Assembly (NCBI RefSeq): GCF_003259835.1 | Contig: NZ_QLMI01000007.1 | Span: 118,885 to 182,884, forward strand | Reading direction: 5' to 3' | Source of the DNA: Flavobacterium aquaticum | GTDB lineage: Bacteria; Bacteroidota; Bacteroidia; Flavobacteriales; Flavobacteriaceae | DNA: 64,000 nucleotides | In this document: piece by piece, positions 17,427 to 27,394 of the stretch | Layout of the letters: every line of letters begins with the position of its first letter | Numbering within the stretch: the stretch's first letter is position 1 | Notes under the pieces: generated by a model | Told to the model about the DNA's origin: nothing | Database searches by the model: none | The model's input: the letters and a program-made list of their open reading frames with translations, nothing else | Translations under genes and position numbers: made by a program

Positions 17427-18518
17427 TTAATTCTCTTTGTTTTTCTTTTTAAATTCAGAAGGTGTTATGCCTGATATTTGCTTAAAAGCATTATTAAAGG
17501 AAGACTTTGAATTAAATCCAACCAATTCACTTATTGCTTCAATTGTATAATTTGAATATTCTTTACTAAGTAAAATATCTTTTGCTTTATTAATTCTGTA
17601 AGTATTAATAAATGTAACAAAATTGCATTTTAGGTCTTGATTTAATATATTAGAAATATAACTACTGTTGATATTAATTTCTTTTGAAATGTCATGAATG
17701 GTTAAGTCTTTTTTTAGATAAATTTCATTTTTTTCAACAAACGCCACTAAATTTTTTAAAATTTCTTTTCTTTTTAGCTCGGGTAATCCATTTTGGATTT
17801 CTTTTTTTGAAAAATTTTCGTCAATTAATTGAAGTTCAATGGAGTTTTGGTTAAATCTCTGAAAATAGAGATATAAGCTAATCATCAAAAAAGGAATATA
17901 AACTACAAAAGGGGATGCATTTGGGCTTAACCCGAAAAAGCAAATTATAAAAACGATATATCCCAAAACAAAAAAGCTTATCCATTTAAATTGGATTCCA
18001 GCTTGATACGAATATTCTTCTTTAATCCTTTTAGAATTCATCTTAAACACATTATAGGCTTTTATTAAATAGTAAATATTCATTAAGATAAAAGTCACTT
18101 TTAGTGAAAAGAAATTGGTATAATCTAGTTTTTTAGTAAGATCTGTAGCATTACTGTCAAAAATTAAAGGTATTAAATTAAAAAGTAAAGATTGAATTGG
18201 AATAAAGAAATGAATCCATAAATCTTTTCCAAACTCTTCATCGTGGTTATGTACTAATGATTTAATATAGAGAAAAACTAAAATGGGTAATGAAAGCATT
18301 ATTGGGTAGAAAAAGACTTCCACATACTTGAAAACGGTTGCTATAGACTTTAAAAATTCCATCAAAAAATTTAATGAAATTGCAAATAATGCAAATGAAA
18401 AAAACAAGAAAAATATCCCTAGAATTATTTTTGAAAATCCTTTATCGTGTTTTTTAAAGAGTAATAATACTCCAATTAAAAAAGAAATAATTATAGGAAA
18501 AAATAGAGTAAACAGCAT
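17427..18518 (-). CDS. Membrane-bound AraC-family transcriptional regulator
   Basis: The N-terminal half (about 1-230) holds six or seven hydrophobic segments, and the C-terminal 110 residues form an AraC-type double helix-turn-helix (LTIHDISKEININSSYISNIL then YTIEAISELVGFNSKSSFNNAF and GITPSEFKKKN). This architecture is common in Flavobacteriaceae and suggests a sensor whose DNA-binding part is on the cytoplasmic face. I chose the ATG at 18518 (MLFTLFFPIIISFL), which starts directly with a membrane helix; an in-frame ATG 22 codons upstream also exists. It ends four bases after the convergent Fic gene. The signal and targets are unknown; the divergent secreted-protein gene at 18656 is a possible target. 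Confidence 0.85.
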   Translation of the reverse strand: MLFTLFFPIIISFLIGVLLLFKKHDKGFSKIILGIFFLFFSFALFAISLNFLMEFLKSIATVFKYVEVFFYPIMLSLPILVFLYIKSLVHNHDEEFGKDLWIHFFIPIQSLLFNLIPLIFDSNATDLTKKLDYTNFFSLKVTFILMNIYYLIKAYNVFKMNSKRIKEEYSYQAGIQFKWISFFVLGYIVFIICFFGLSPNASPFVVYIPFLMISLYLYFQRFNQNSIELQLIDENFSKKEIQNGLPELKRKEILKNLVAFVEKNEIYLKKDLTIHDISKEININSSYISNILNQDLKCNFVTFINTYRINKAKDILLSKEYSNYTIEAISELVGFNSKSSFNNAFKQISGITPSEFKKKNKEN

Positions 18519-18655
18519 ATTTATAATGTTTTGCAATTTAAAAATGTATGAATTATTGAAATCAATACATATTTGATAGCTCATTTAAAATAAAAAACGG
18601 CTCTTAAAGATAAATTTACGCAAAAAAAAATGCCAACCAAATATTTAATGATATT

Positions 18656-19876
18656 ATGAAAAGAAATTATTTTCTATTATTCTTTGTTTTTGTATTTCAT
18701 ATTCATTTTAGTCAAATAACGATTTCTAATGCTACCTATACACCAACTCAATTAGTAGATGGTGTTTTGGTTCCTACAGGTAGTGGAGTGGTTATTTCAA
18801 ATGTTACTTTTAGTGGAGTTCGTAATGTTTCAAGCCGATACCAAGTGGGATATTTTTCAACATCAACCACTACTTTAGCTCAAATGGGGTTTTCATCGGG
18901 AGTAGTTTTAACAACAGGAAATACTTCAGAAATTCCTCTGGCACTTGGTGTAAATCCTGGGGCTGCTGCTCAAATGAGTAGAAATTATACGTCATGTACT
19001 ACAGGCGAAGTAAGAAAATCAGGAACTTGTGGGGTTACAATTAATGATTTGGATATACTTTCAGGTGGTTTTAATTACTTTAACACAGCCATTTTAGAAT
19101 TTGATTTTGTTCCAGAAAGTTCAGAAGTATCCTTTAGATATATTTTTGGTTCTGAAGAATATTCAGATAATGGTGGATTTATTAATTATCAGTGTTCTTC
19201 CTTTAATGATAAATTCGGATTTTTAATAAGTGGACCAGGAATTTCAGGTGGAGCAGGGTACACAAACGATGCTCGTAACATAGCAAGATTAGATAATGGT
19301 TCTGAAGTTTCGATAAATTCTGTAAATAACGGAGTTGTAGGTTCAAGTGGTGGTGCTCCAAATGCTAGTCGATGTTCTTCTGTGAATCCAAGTTGGGTTC
19401 AAAATAATACAACTGCTGAATTTTTAGGAACTATTGATGGAACTCAATTAAACGGAAATACTAGAATATTAACGGCCAAACAAACAGGTTTAACACCAGG
19501 AGCAACCTATCATATTAAATTGATTGTAATGGACATAAGTGATGGTGCTTATGATAGTGTTGTGTACTTAGAAGCGAATAGTTTTAAAAGTATTTGTGAG
19601 TATGACCCAAATTTAATTGGAACACCAAATCCATCAAAAGTTGGAATGGGAACTTTTCAAAATATAGATTCAAATTGGTTAACCAACATAAATAACGGGG
19701 CTTTAGTTTTAGATTCAAGCTCAAAAGGTTTGGTAATAACAAGATTAACAACTACTGAACGCGATGCGTTAAATGCAATAGAAGGAATGTTGATTTATAA
19801 TACTTCTATAAATTGCTTTCAGTTGTACAACGGAACTACATGGAATTGTATCAAGTTAGCCTGTATTAATGATTAA
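18656..19876 (+). CDS. Secreted choice-of-anchor L domain protein
   Basis: A 406-residue exported protein (signal peptide ending HIHFSQ). Residues about 45-310 fit the choice-of-anchor L family: GFSSGVVLTTG, LDILSGGFN, AILEFDFVPESSEVSFRYIFGSEEY, FGFLISGPG, and GLTPGATYHIKLIVMDISDGAYDSVVYLEA. The last 60 residues (ALVLDSSSKGLVITRLT ... MLIYNTSINCFQLYNGTTW) are a small module also present twice in the next protein. There is no T9SS sorting tail, so surface attachment by another route is likely. The next gene starts 10 bases after its stop, which implies an operon. The biological role is unknown. Confidence 0.8.
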   Translation: MKRNYFLLFFVFVFHIHFSQITISNATYTPTQLVDGVLVPTGSGVVISNVTFSGVRNVSSRYQVGYFSTSTTTLAQMGFSSGVVLTTGNTSEIPLALGVNPGAAAQMSRNYTSCTTGEVRKSGTCGVTINDLDILSGGFNYFNTAILEFDFVPESSEVSFRYIFGSEEYSDNGGFINYQCSSFNDKFGFLISGPGISGGAGYTNDARNIARLDNGSEVSINSVNNGVVGSSGGAPNASRCSSVNPSWVQNNTTAEFLGTIDGTQLNGNTRILTAKQTGLTPGATYHIKLIVMDISDGAYDSVVYLEANSFKSICEYDPNLIGTPNPSKVGMGTFQNIDSNWLTNINNGALVLDSSSKGLVITRLTTTERDALNAIEGMLIYNTSINCFQLYNGTTWNCIKLACIND

Positions 19877-19886
19877 ATTATTAGCT

Positions 19887-20390
19887 ATGAAAAATATATT
19901 CATTACAATTTTAATTCTAACACCATTTTTTATTTTTTCACAAGTTGGAATAGGAAAATCAAGTGTTGATGGCGATGGTATTTTAGATTTTGAAAACCCA
20001 GCTAAAGGAGGAATAATTCTTCCATCGGTTACTAGTTTACCAACAGGAAGTGCCGCTACTAATGGAACAATTTTATACGATTATACAAATGGTAGAGTTA
20101 AGATTAGGCAAAATAATGTTTGGGAAAATCTTACTCCAAAACTTGGCGATACATCAGATATTAATTTAAATACTTCACCAGAAACTGGAAATGGTGTTAT
20201 AATTGGAGCAAATTCCTCAAGTGCTGATGGAGTATTAGTTCTAGAATCACAAACAAAAGCACTTATTCTTCCAAAAATTGATCAACCACATTTAAATCTT
20301 GTAAATCCTTATCCGGGAACCATGTGTTATGATACTTATAATAAAGCAATTGCTGTTTTTGATGGTTCTAAATGGTATTTTTATAAGTAA
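19887..20390 (+). CDS. Secreted protein with two tail-module repeats
   Basis: A 167-residue exported protein (MKNIFITILILTPFFIFSQ signal). After cleavage it carries two copies of a roughly 55-residue module: ILDFENPAKGGIILPSV ... GTILYDYTNGRVKIRQNNVW, and VLVLESQTKALILPKI ... GTMCYDTYNKAIAVFDGSKW. The same module closes the preceding protein. Modules of this kind end many Bacteroidota surface and fibre-like proteins. I chose the ATG at 19887 over one at 19869, which overlaps the preceding gene and puts MIKLLA before the signal peptide. Function unknown, probably a partner of its neighbour. Confidence 0.7.
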   Translation: MKNIFITILILTPFFIFSQVGIGKSSVDGDGILDFENPAKGGIILPSVTSLPTGSAATNGTILYDYTNGRVKIRQNNVWENLTPKLGDTSDINLNTSPETGNGVIIGANSSSADGVLVLESQTKALILPKIDQPHLNLVNPYPGTMCYDTYNKAIAVFDGSKWYFYK

Positions 20391-20444
20391 ACAAACTATA
20401 TAATTTGACTGACAACTTAGTTAGTTTATAAGTTTACAATTCAG

Positions 20445-20452
20445 TATCTTTG
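20445..20452 (+). promoter_or_regulatory. Putative -7 element of uvrA
   Basis: TATCTTTG matches TAnnTTTG exactly and lies 18 bases before the uvrA ATG. The -33 region has no clear TTG. Confidence 0.45.
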
Positions 20453-20470
20453 CGTTTTGCTTAAAAAAAC

Positions 20471-23302
20471 ATGCAACACACAGAAGAAACTATCGAAATT
20501 ATTGGAGCAAGAGCTCATAATCTTAAGAACATAGACGTTACTATTCCGCGCGAAAAACTTGTAGTTATTACAGGTTTATCGGGTTCAGGAAAATCCTCAT
20601 TGGCTTTTGATACGATTTATGCGGAAGGTCAACGAAGATACATCGAAACTTTTTCAGCTTATGCACGTCAGTTTTTGGGTGGATTAGAACGTCCTGATGT
20701 AGATAAAATCGACGGACTTTCGCCTGTGATTGCTATTGAGCAAAAAACCACGAGCAAATCGCCTCGTTCTACTGTGGGAACAATTACCGAAATTTATGAC
20801 TTCTTGCGTTTGTTGTATGCTCGTGGCGCTGATGCTTACAGTTACAACACAGGAGAAAAAATGGTTTCGTATTCCGATGAACAAATCAAGCAATTGATTT
20901 TAGAAGATTTTAATGGGAAAGGCATCAATATTTTAGCACCAGTTGTTCGTTCTCGTAAAGGACATTATCGCGAATTATTTGAGCAAATTGCCAAACAAGG
21001 CTTCTTAAAAGTTCGTGTAAATGGCGAAATTCGTGATTTAGAATACGGCATGAAAGTCGATCGTTATAAAACGCATGACATTGAAATCGTAATCGATAGA
21101 ATGGCAATTGATAACGAAGAAGATACTGATAAACGTCTATCAGAAAGCATCAAAACCGCTATGTATCATGGCGAAGATGTCATGATGGTGATTGAACAAG
21201 AAAGCCAAGAAGTGCGTTTTTACAGTCGTAATTTAATGTGTCCATCTTCTGGAATTTCGTATCCAAATCCTGAACCGAATAACTTTTCATTCAACTCTCC
21301 AAAAGGAGCTTGTCCGTGTTGTAACGGATTAGGAACTGTGAATGAAATCAACCTTCAAAAAATTATCCCAAACCCAAAATCATCAATAAAAAATGGTGGT
21401 TTTGCTCCTTTGGGAGAATATAAAAGTTCATGGATTTTCAAGCAATTGGAAATTATCGCACAAAAATATGATTTCAAAATAACCGATGCCATTGAAACCA
21501 TTCCGCAAGAAGCAATGGATATGATTTTGTATGGTGGAAACGAAAAATTTTCAGTCGTTTCAAAGGTTATGGGAATTACCAAAGATTATAAAATCGATTT
21601 TGAAGGAATTTCTAACTTCATTAAAAATCAATATGATAATTCCGATTCAGCTAGTATTAAACGTTGGGCAAAAGAATTCATGGACGAAAACGATTGTCCA
21701 GAATGTGAAGGAACGCGTTTGAGAAAAGAGTCATTATATTTCAAACTTAACGGTAAAAATATTGGTGAGTTAGTCCAAATGGATGTTGCTGAATTATCCG
21801 AATGGTTTGCAGATTTAGATAATCATTTGTCTGAAAAACAAAAAGTTATAGCAGTTGAGGTTGTAAAAGAAATCACAGCGAGATTGCAATTTTTGTTAGA
21901 TGTAGGTTTGAATTATTTATCACTAAACAGAAGTTCAAAATCGCTTTCAGGTGGTGAGGCGCAACGCATTCGATTGGCAACGCAAATTGGCTCTCAACTA
22001 GTTGGGGTTTTGTATATTTTAGATGAACCAAGTATCGGTTTGCACCAAAGAGATAATGAGCGTTTGATTAAATCTTTAGAAAGTTTACGCGATATTGGTA
22101 ACTCAGTAATCGTAGTGGAACACGACAAAGACATGATTGAACGTGCCGATTATGTGATTGATATTGGTCCGAAAGCTGGTCGTTTTGGTGGACAAATTAT
22201 TAGTAAAGGAACTCCAAAAGAATTGTTGAAAGAAGATACCATTACGGCTCAATACATGAATGGTAAAATGCAAATTGAAGTACCAAAAACACGTCGAGAA
22301 GGTAATGGTAAATCCATCAAATTATCTGGTGCAACAGGAAATAACTTGAAAAATGTTTCGATTGAAATTCCGCTTGGAAAATTGGTTTGTGTTACTGGAG
22401 TTTCGGGAAGTGGAAAATCGACATTGATAAACGAAACGTTGTATCCAATTTTAAACGCGCATTTTTTCAATGCAGTTAAGAAACCACAACCTTACAAGAA
22501 AATTGAAGGTTTAGAACATATCGACAAAGTAATTGACATTGACCAAAGTCCGATTGGAAGAACACCGCGCTCTAATCCAGCTACTTATACCGATGTGTTT
22601 TCTGAAATTAGAAGTTTATACACGCAAACGCCTGAAGCGATGATTCGTGGTTATAAACCAGGAAGATTCAGTTTTAACGTAAAAGGTGGTCGTTGTGAAA
22701 CTTGTGAAGGTTCAGGTGTTCGCACGATTGAAATGAGCTTTTTGCCTGATGTATATGTAGAATGTGAAACCTGTATGGGAAAACGTTTCAACCGAGAAAC
22801 ATTGGAAATTCGCTATAAAGGTAAATCGATTTCTGATGTGTTGAACATGACAGTGGATGAAGCAGTAGATTTCTTTGAAAATATTCCGAAAATTTATCGA
22901 AAAGTTAAAACCATTCAAGATGTTGGATTAGGTTATATCACATTGGGTCAACAAAGCACAACGCTTTCAGGTGGTGAAGCACAGCGTATCAAATTAGCAA
23001 CAGAACTTTCTAAAAAAGATACTGGTAATACCTTTTATATTCTAGATGAACCCACAACCGGCTTACATTTTGAAGACATTCGCGTGTTAATGGATGTCAT
23101 CAATAAGTTGGTTGACAAAGGAAATACGGTGTTAATTATAGAGCATAATTTAGATGTAGTAAAATTATCGGATTATATTATCGACATTGGTTACGAAGGA
23201 GGAAAAGGCGGCGGAGAAGTCGTTGCGAAAGGAACTCCAGAAGAAATTGTAAAAAATAAAAAAAGTTATACAGCGCAGTTTTTGAAAAAAGAATTATCTT
23301 AG
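20471..23302 (+). CDS. uvrA: Excinuclease ABC subunit A
   Basis: A 943-residue DNA damage sensor of nucleotide excision repair, an ABC ATPase dimer that loads UvrB on lesions. Both nucleotide-binding halves are complete: Walker [10 protein letters not shown] (about residue 35) and GVSGSGKST (about 643), two LSGGEAQRI signatures, and Walker B segments [11 protein letters not shown] and [11 protein letters not shown]. The zinc-binding CxxC clusters are present ([24 protein letters not shown] with CETCMGKR). The length is normal. It is monocistronic from a probable promoter just upstream. Bacteroidota often carry two uvrA genes; this one has the standard UvrA1 beginning. Confidence 0.97.
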   Translation: MQHTEETIEIIGARAHNLKNIDVTIPREKLVVITGLSGSGKSSLAFDTIYAEGQRRYIETFSAYARQFLGGLERPDVDKIDGLSPVIAIEQKTTSKSPRSTVGTITEIYDFLRLLYARGADAYSYNTGEKMVSYSDEQIKQLILEDFNGKGINILAPVVRSRKGHYRELFEQIAKQGFLKVRVNGEIRDLEYGMKVDRYKTHDIEIVIDRMAIDNEEDTDKRLSESIKTAMYHGEDVMMVIEQESQEVRFYSRNLMCPSSGISYPNPEPNNFSFNSPKGACPCCNGLGTVNEINLQKIIPNPKSSIKNGGFAPLGEYKSSWIFKQLEIIAQKYDFKITDAIETIPQEAMDMILYGGNEKFSVVSKVMGITKDYKIDFEGISNFIKNQYDNSDSASIKRWAKEFMDENDCPECEGTRLRKESLYFKLNGKNIGELVQMDVAELSEWFADLDNHLSEKQKVIAVEVVKEITARLQFLLDVGLNYLSLNRSSKSLSGGEAQRIRLATQIGSQLVGVLYILDEPSIGLHQRDNERLIKSLESLRDIGNSVIVVEHDKDMIERADYVIDIGPKAGRFGGQIISKGTPKELLKEDTITAQYMNGKMQIEVPKTRREGNGKSIKLSGATGNNLKNVSIEIPLGKLVCVTGVSGSGKSTLINETLYPILNAHFFNAVKKPQPYKKIEGLEHIDKVIDIDQSPIGRTPRSNPATYTDVFSEIRSLYTQTPEAMIRGYKPGRFSFNVKGGRCETCEGSGVRTIEMSFLPDVYVECETCMGKRFNRETLEIRYKGKSISDVLNMTVDEAVDFFENIPKIYRKVKTIQDVGLGYITLGQQSTTLSGGEAQRIKLATELSKKDTGNTFYILDEPTTGLHFEDIRVLMDVINKLVDKGNTVLIIEHNLDVVKLSDYIIDIGYEGGKGGGEVVAKGTPEEIVKNKKSYTAQFLKKELS

Positions 23303-23390
23303 CAACCTAATTACTACACACAACAACACTGCTAAAACTTTATTATTTAATCGTAATAGTTTGTTTACAAACAAATTAACTAAAATTATT

Positions 23391-24116
23391 ATGGCAGCAG
23401 ATCAGTACGAAAACGAAGACCACAGAATTCAAGAGAAATTCAAGCAAAAGACTTGGAATGAAATAAGAACTAATGATTCATGGGCAATTTTTAAAATCAT
23501 GTCAGAATTCGTAAATGGTTACGAATCGATGGGAAGAATTGGTCCTTGTGTATCTATTTTTGGTTCGGCAAGAACAAAACCAGAAGACAAATATTATTTA
23601 TTAGCCGAGAAAATCGCTTACAAAATTAGTAAAGCAGGTTACGGAGTAATTACTGGTGGTGGTCCTGGTATCATGGAAGCAGGTAACAAAGGAGCACATT
23701 ATGGAGGCGGAACTTCGGTAGGTTTAAACATCGAATTGCCTTTTGAGCAACACTTTAACCCGTATATCGATAAAGATAAAAACTTAAACTTTGATTACTT
23801 CTTCGTTAGAAAAGTAATGTTTGTTAAATATTCACAAGGTTTCGTGGTTATGCCAGGAGGTTTTGGAACATTAGACGAATTATTCGAAGCGGTTACCTTA
23901 ATTCAAACGAAGAAAATTGGAAAATTCCCAATTATTTTAGTTGGAACTGAATTTTGGTCAGGTTTATTAGATTGGATTAAAAACGTGATGATTGACAAAA
24001 TGAAAAACGCTAGTCCAGAAGATATGAACTTAATCAAAGTAGTTGATACAGAAGATGAGGTATTGGAAGCGTTAGATAACTTCTACAAAAAATACAATTT
24101 GTCACCAAACTTCTAA
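23391..24116 (+). CDS. LOG family protein (TIGR00730, Rossmann fold)
   Basis: A 241-residue protein of the lysine-decarboxylase-like LOG family. Members hydrolyse nucleoside 5'-monophosphates to base and ribose 5-phosphate, best known from cytokinin activation. The signatures GGGPGIMEAGNKGA and PGGFGTLDELFEAVTLIQT are intact. I chose the ATG at 23391 (MAADQYENEDHR); an in-frame ATG ten codons upstream would add an unlikely hydrophobic start. It ends at a strong terminator shared with the convergent hydrolase. The substrate in this organism is not known. Confidence 0.85.
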   Translation: MAADQYENEDHRIQEKFKQKTWNEIRTNDSWAIFKIMSEFVNGYESMGRIGPCVSIFGSARTKPEDKYYLLAEKIAYKISKAGYGVITGGGPGIMEAGNKGAHYGGGTSVGLNIELPFEQHFNPYIDKDKNLNFDYFFVRKVMFVKYSQGFVVMPGGFGTLDELFEAVTLIQTKKIGKFPIILVGTEFWSGLLDWIKNVMIDKMKNASPEDMNLIKVVDTEDEVLEALDNFYKKYNLSPNF

Positions 24117-24120
24117 AAAA

Positions 24121-24152
24121 GCAAAAGTCCTTCAAACCGAAGGACTTTTTTT
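24121..24152. terminator. Bidirectional terminator
   Basis: Stem AAAGTCCTTC (24124-24133) / GAAGGACTTT (24139-24148) with a five-base loop, flanked by A-run and T-run, between the converging LOG and hydrolase genes. Confidence 0.9.
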
Positions 24153-25014
24153 ATTTTGAAATAAAAGCTGTTATCTTTTTTATGACTTCATCATCACCAA
24201 GAATTTTACGATGACCTAAACCTTCGGTAATTACAAGTTCTGAACCTTGTAAATGTTCATGAATATGATAAGCCGCTTTAACGGAAACATCATCATCTTC
24301 TTTATCATGCATGATTAAAACTGGGATTCTAATTTCAGCAGCTGCTTTGTAGGCCGAATAATCATCCATTTTTCCGACAAAACGTTTTTCAAAATGATCT
24401 TTTAATTTGATTCCGTATTCTGGTTTTAATTGTAATTTCTTGATAAAATCATCAATAATATCTTGAATGATATCACCAGCTCCAATGGTAACGGCTTTTT
24501 TAACATTCAGATTTTGCTTAATCGCATTCAAAACCGACATACCGCCAAGCGAATGTCCAATCGCATATTCAAATGAACCATATTGCTTTTCTAATTCTAA
24601 AATTGAAGCAATAAATTCGGTCATAATGGAATAATTTCCTTTCGATTTTCCGTGTGCTGGCGCATCAAAACTTATGGTCATGTAGCCCATTTTTAGTAAC
24701 TCATCCGCAATTTTAACCAATTGCGTCCCGCGACCAGACCATCCGTGAACTAAAAGTACCATTTTATCACTTTTTCCATATTCATAAACTACAATTTCTT
24801 TGTTTATAGATGGAACCATAATACTTTTTTGAACACTTTCACGTTCCATGTGTAATTCACGTTTTGGTAATTTATGGCGGATTGGAGTTGTAAAAAGTTT
24901 TGCAGCAAATTTAATTGTTAAACTTGATGAAATAGCTTGGAGAAATTTAGCTATATATAAAATAGGTTTAGGTATTTCAATAACTTGTGATTGTTTTTGT
25001 TTCTTTTTGGGCAT
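24151..25014 (-). CDS. Alpha/beta hydrolase
   Basis: A 287-residue alpha/beta hydrolase. The oxyanion region VHGWSGRGTQ, nucleophile elbow IGHSLGGMS, acid VLIMHDKEDDDV and catalytic His in EGLGHRKIL are all present, so it should be an active esterase or related hydrolase. The first 50 residues are basic with a short hydrophobic stretch (ILYIAKFLQAI) and may lie at the membrane; there is no clear signal peptide. Substrate unknown. It is transcribed alone. Confidence 0.85.
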   Translation of the reverse strand: MPKKKQKQSQVIEIPKPILYIAKFLQAISSSLTIKFAAKLFTTPIRHKLPKRELHMERESVQKSIMVPSINKEIVVYEYGKSDKMVLLVHGWSGRGTQLVKIADELLKMGYMTISFDAPAHGKSKGNYSIMTEFIASILELEKQYGSFEYAIGHSLGGMSVLNAIKQNLNVKKAVTIGAGDIIQDIIDDFIKKLQLKPEYGIKLKDHFEKRFVGKMDDYSAYKAAAEIRIPVLIMHDKEDDDVSVKAAYHIHEHLQGSELVITEGLGHRKILGDDEVIKKITAFISK

Positions 25015-25138
25015 AATCTGAAATTTTGCGCAAGTTACAATTTATGTAAATCGGGTAGTAAAATGAAGGTAATAAAATAAAGTTAAATTCTAAATTACTT
25101 AAGATTGTAAATTGGTACAAAATTTGTTTAAGGATGAA

Positions 25139-25165
25139 TTGTTAAACTATAAAATCGTATTTTTG
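25139..25165 (+). promoter_or_regulatory. Putative promoter of the M48 protease gene
   Basis: TTG at 25139-25141 and TATTTTTG at 25158-25165 with a 16-base spacer; the -7 word ends 16 bases before the ATG. Confidence 0.5.
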
Positions 25166-25181
25166 TAAAAAATTTTCACTC

Positions 25182-26000
25182 ATGAATTTTAAATTTAAAT
25201 TTATCGCATTTGCTATATTGATACTAGTTGTATCATGCGCTAAGAATCCGTTTACAGGAAAAAGTACAATGGCATTAGTTCCTAATAGTCAAATTTTTCC
25301 ATCGGCTTTTCAACAATATAATCAATTTTTATCTGAAAATAAGGTAATAAAAGGTACTGCCGATGCAAAAAGAATTGAGACAATTGGTTCTAAAATAAAA
25401 ACAGCATCAGAGAGATGGTTAACTGCTCATAATCAAGCAGATTATTTAAAGGATTATGCTTGGGAATATAAATTGGTAGATAGTAAAGAAGTTAATGCTT
25501 GGTGTATGCCAGGTGGAAAAATTGTTTTTTACACTGGAATTTTACCAATTTGCAAAGACGATGCGGGAATAGCTGCTGTAATGGGACATGAAGTGGCTCA
25601 CGCTTTAGCAAATCATGGTCAACAAAGAATGAGTGCTGGACTTTTACAGCAATTGGGAGCTGTTGGAACTCAAGTAGCTGTTGGTAACAAAGATCCTCAA
25701 ACACAAGCTTTAATTATGCAGGCGTATGGAGTAGGTTCTCAAGTAGGAGGTATGTTACCTTTTAGTCGAGCTCATGAAAGTGAAGCAGATATGATTGGAT
25801 TAACATTAATGGCAATTGCAGGTTATGATCCAATTAACGCCGTAAAAGTTTGGGAACGTATGTCGGCAAATTCAGGTGGACAAGCACCACCAGAAATCTT
25901 AAGTACACATCCAAGTAACGAAACACGTATTAAAGAATTAACCGCTTTAATTCCGCAAGCAAAAGCCGAAGCAGCTAAGTTTGGTGTTACTTTTAAATAA
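25182..26000 (+). CDS. M48 family metallopeptidase, lipoprotein
   Basis: A 272-residue zinc peptidase of the BepA/LoiP type, which degrades misfolded envelope proteins. The N-terminus ends in a lipobox (LVVSC, Cys at residue 19), so it is a periplasm-facing lipoprotein. The zinc motif HEVAHALANH (His at about 136 and 140) and the third ligand in ESEAD (about 199) are intact. The C-terminus has the family's STHPSNETRIKELTAL. It is followed by an intrinsic terminator. Confidence 0.93.
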   Translation: MNFKFKFIAFAILILVVSCAKNPFTGKSTMALVPNSQIFPSAFQQYNQFLSENKVIKGTADAKRIETIGSKIKTASERWLTAHNQADYLKDYAWEYKLVDSKEVNAWCMPGGKIVFYTGILPICKDDAGIAAVMGHEVAHALANHGQQRMSAGLLQQLGAVGTQVAVGNKDPQTQALIMQAYGVGSQVGGMLPFSRAHESEADMIGLTLMAIAGYDPINAVKVWERMSANSGGQAPPEILSTHPSNETRIKELTALIPQAKAEAAKFGVTFK

Positions 26001-26023
26001 TTAAAAAATTACTATTATATTTG

Positions 26024-26048
26024 AATCCCGACAGTGTCGGGATTTTTT
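26024..26048 (+). terminator. Intrinsic terminator after the M48 gene
   Basis: Stem AATCCCGACA (26024-26033) / TGTCGGGATT (26035-26044) followed by T-run. Confidence 0.85.
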
Positions 26049-26064
26049 ATTTAAAATAACTTTT

Positions 26065-27354
26065 ATGCAACAACTTCAAAAAGGAGATTCAAAACTTTTA
26101 AATGCTTGGGCTTTTTACGATTGGGCAAATTCGGTTTACGCTTTGGTGATTTCTTCAACTATTTTTCCATTGTACTACGGCGCTTTATTCCGCCAAAAGA
26201 ATATTGAAGAGATTGTCTTGTTTGGTTTTTCTATTCGAAGCGAAGCCTTGATAAGTTATGTTACCGCTTTAGGATTTCTAATCATCGCATTTATATCGCC
26301 ATTATTATCAGGAATTGCTGACTACTTGGGGAATAAGAAGTTTTTCTTAAAACTTTTTTGTTATGTAGGAGCTGTTTCTTGTATGAGTTTGTATTTCTTT
26401 TCATTAGATACAGTTGTTTTAAGTTTAGTTTCGTATTTACTAGCCTTGATTGGTTTTTGGGGAAGTTTAGTATTCTATAATTCCTATTTACCCGATATCG
26501 CTCACAAAGAACAACAAGATACTATTAGTGCAAAAGGATTTAGTTTAGGATATATTGGAAGTGTAGTTTTGTTATTGATTTGTTTAGCTATGGTTATGTC
26601 AGTAGAGGATGACCAAAAATTACAAATGATGCAATATTCGTTTCTTTTAGTAGGTATTTGGTGGTTAGGATTCAGTCAATACACTTATTACTACTTGCCA
26701 AATAATAAAAACGAAAACAAACTGCATAAAAATGTACTATTCAATGGTTTTAAAGAATTACGAAAAGTTTGGCAACAAATTAAAGAATTAAAATCTTTAC
26801 GACGTTATTTAGGCGCTTTCTTCGTTTATAGTATGGCAGTGCAAACTATCATGATTATTGCTGCTTATTTTGGTGAAAAAGAAGTGCAATGGGGTAGCGA
26901 TAGTAAGCGAACAATGGGATTAATTGTGAGTATTTTATTAATTCAATTAATTGCTGTTTTAGGTGCTTGGCTAACATCTAAACTTGTTGCTAAATATGGA
27001 AATATCGCAATTTTAATTGGTTTAAACTTCTCATGGATTTTAATTTGTACTTATGCCTATTTTGTAGTTACTCCAAATGATTTTTACATTGCTGCAGCCT
27101 TTGTGGGATTAGTAATGGGAGGAATTCAATCTTTATCACGATCTACTTATTCTAAATTTATTCCTGAAGATACAAAAGACACTACTTCGTTTTTTAGTTT
27201 TTACGATGTTGCGGAAAAAATAGGTATCGTAATTGGAATGTTTACCTATGGCTATATCGCCGATGTAACGGGTAAAATCCAAAATGCTATCTTGTTTTTA
27301 ATCTTATTTTTTGTTGTAGGATTACTTTTATTACTCAGAGTACCAAAAAAATAA
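26065..27354 (+). CDS. MFS transporter, UMF1/Atg22-like
   Basis: A 429-residue inner-membrane protein with about twelve hydrophobic segments. It starts with the family's N-terminal AWAFYDWANSVYALVISSTIFP, has FWGSLVFYNSYLPDIA and, in the second half, GGIQSLSRSTYSKFIPED followed by SFYDVAEKIGIVIG. These are marks of the Atg22/UMF1 branch of the major facilitator superfamily, whose yeast member exports amino acids from the vacuole. The bacterial substrate is unknown. It starts 17 bases after the preceding terminator T-run, so the promoter must overlap that terminator or read-through occurs. Confidence 0.88.
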   Translation: MQQLQKGDSKLLNAWAFYDWANSVYALVISSTIFPLYYGALFRQKNIEEIVLFGFSIRSEALISYVTALGFLIIAFISPLLSGIADYLGNKKFFLKLFCYVGAVSCMSLYFFSLDTVVLSLVSYLLALIGFWGSLVFYNSYLPDIAHKEQQDTISAKGFSLGYIGSVVLLLICLAMVMSVEDDQKLQMMQYSFLLVGIWWLGFSQYTYYYLPNNKNENKLHKNVLFNGFKELRKVWQQIKELKSLRRYLGAFFVYSMAVQTIMIIAAYFGEKEVQWGSDSKRTMGLIVSILLIQLIAVLGAWLTSKLVAKYGNIAILIGLNFSWILICTYAYFVVTPNDFYIAAAFVGLVMGGIQSLSRSTYSKFIPEDTKDTTSFFSFYDVAEKIGIVIGMFTYGYIADVTGKIQNAILFLILFFVVGLLLLLRVPKK

Positions 27355-27364
27355 AATATCTTTA

Positions 27365-27372
27365 TATATTTG
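27365..27372 (+). promoter_or_regulatory. Putative -7 element of a lipoprotein gene
   Basis: TATATTTG matches TAnnTTTG, 22 bases before the ATG at 27395; it lies just after the MFS stop codon. Confidence 0.4.
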
Positions 27373-27394
27373 GAAAAATAATTCAAATTAACTT

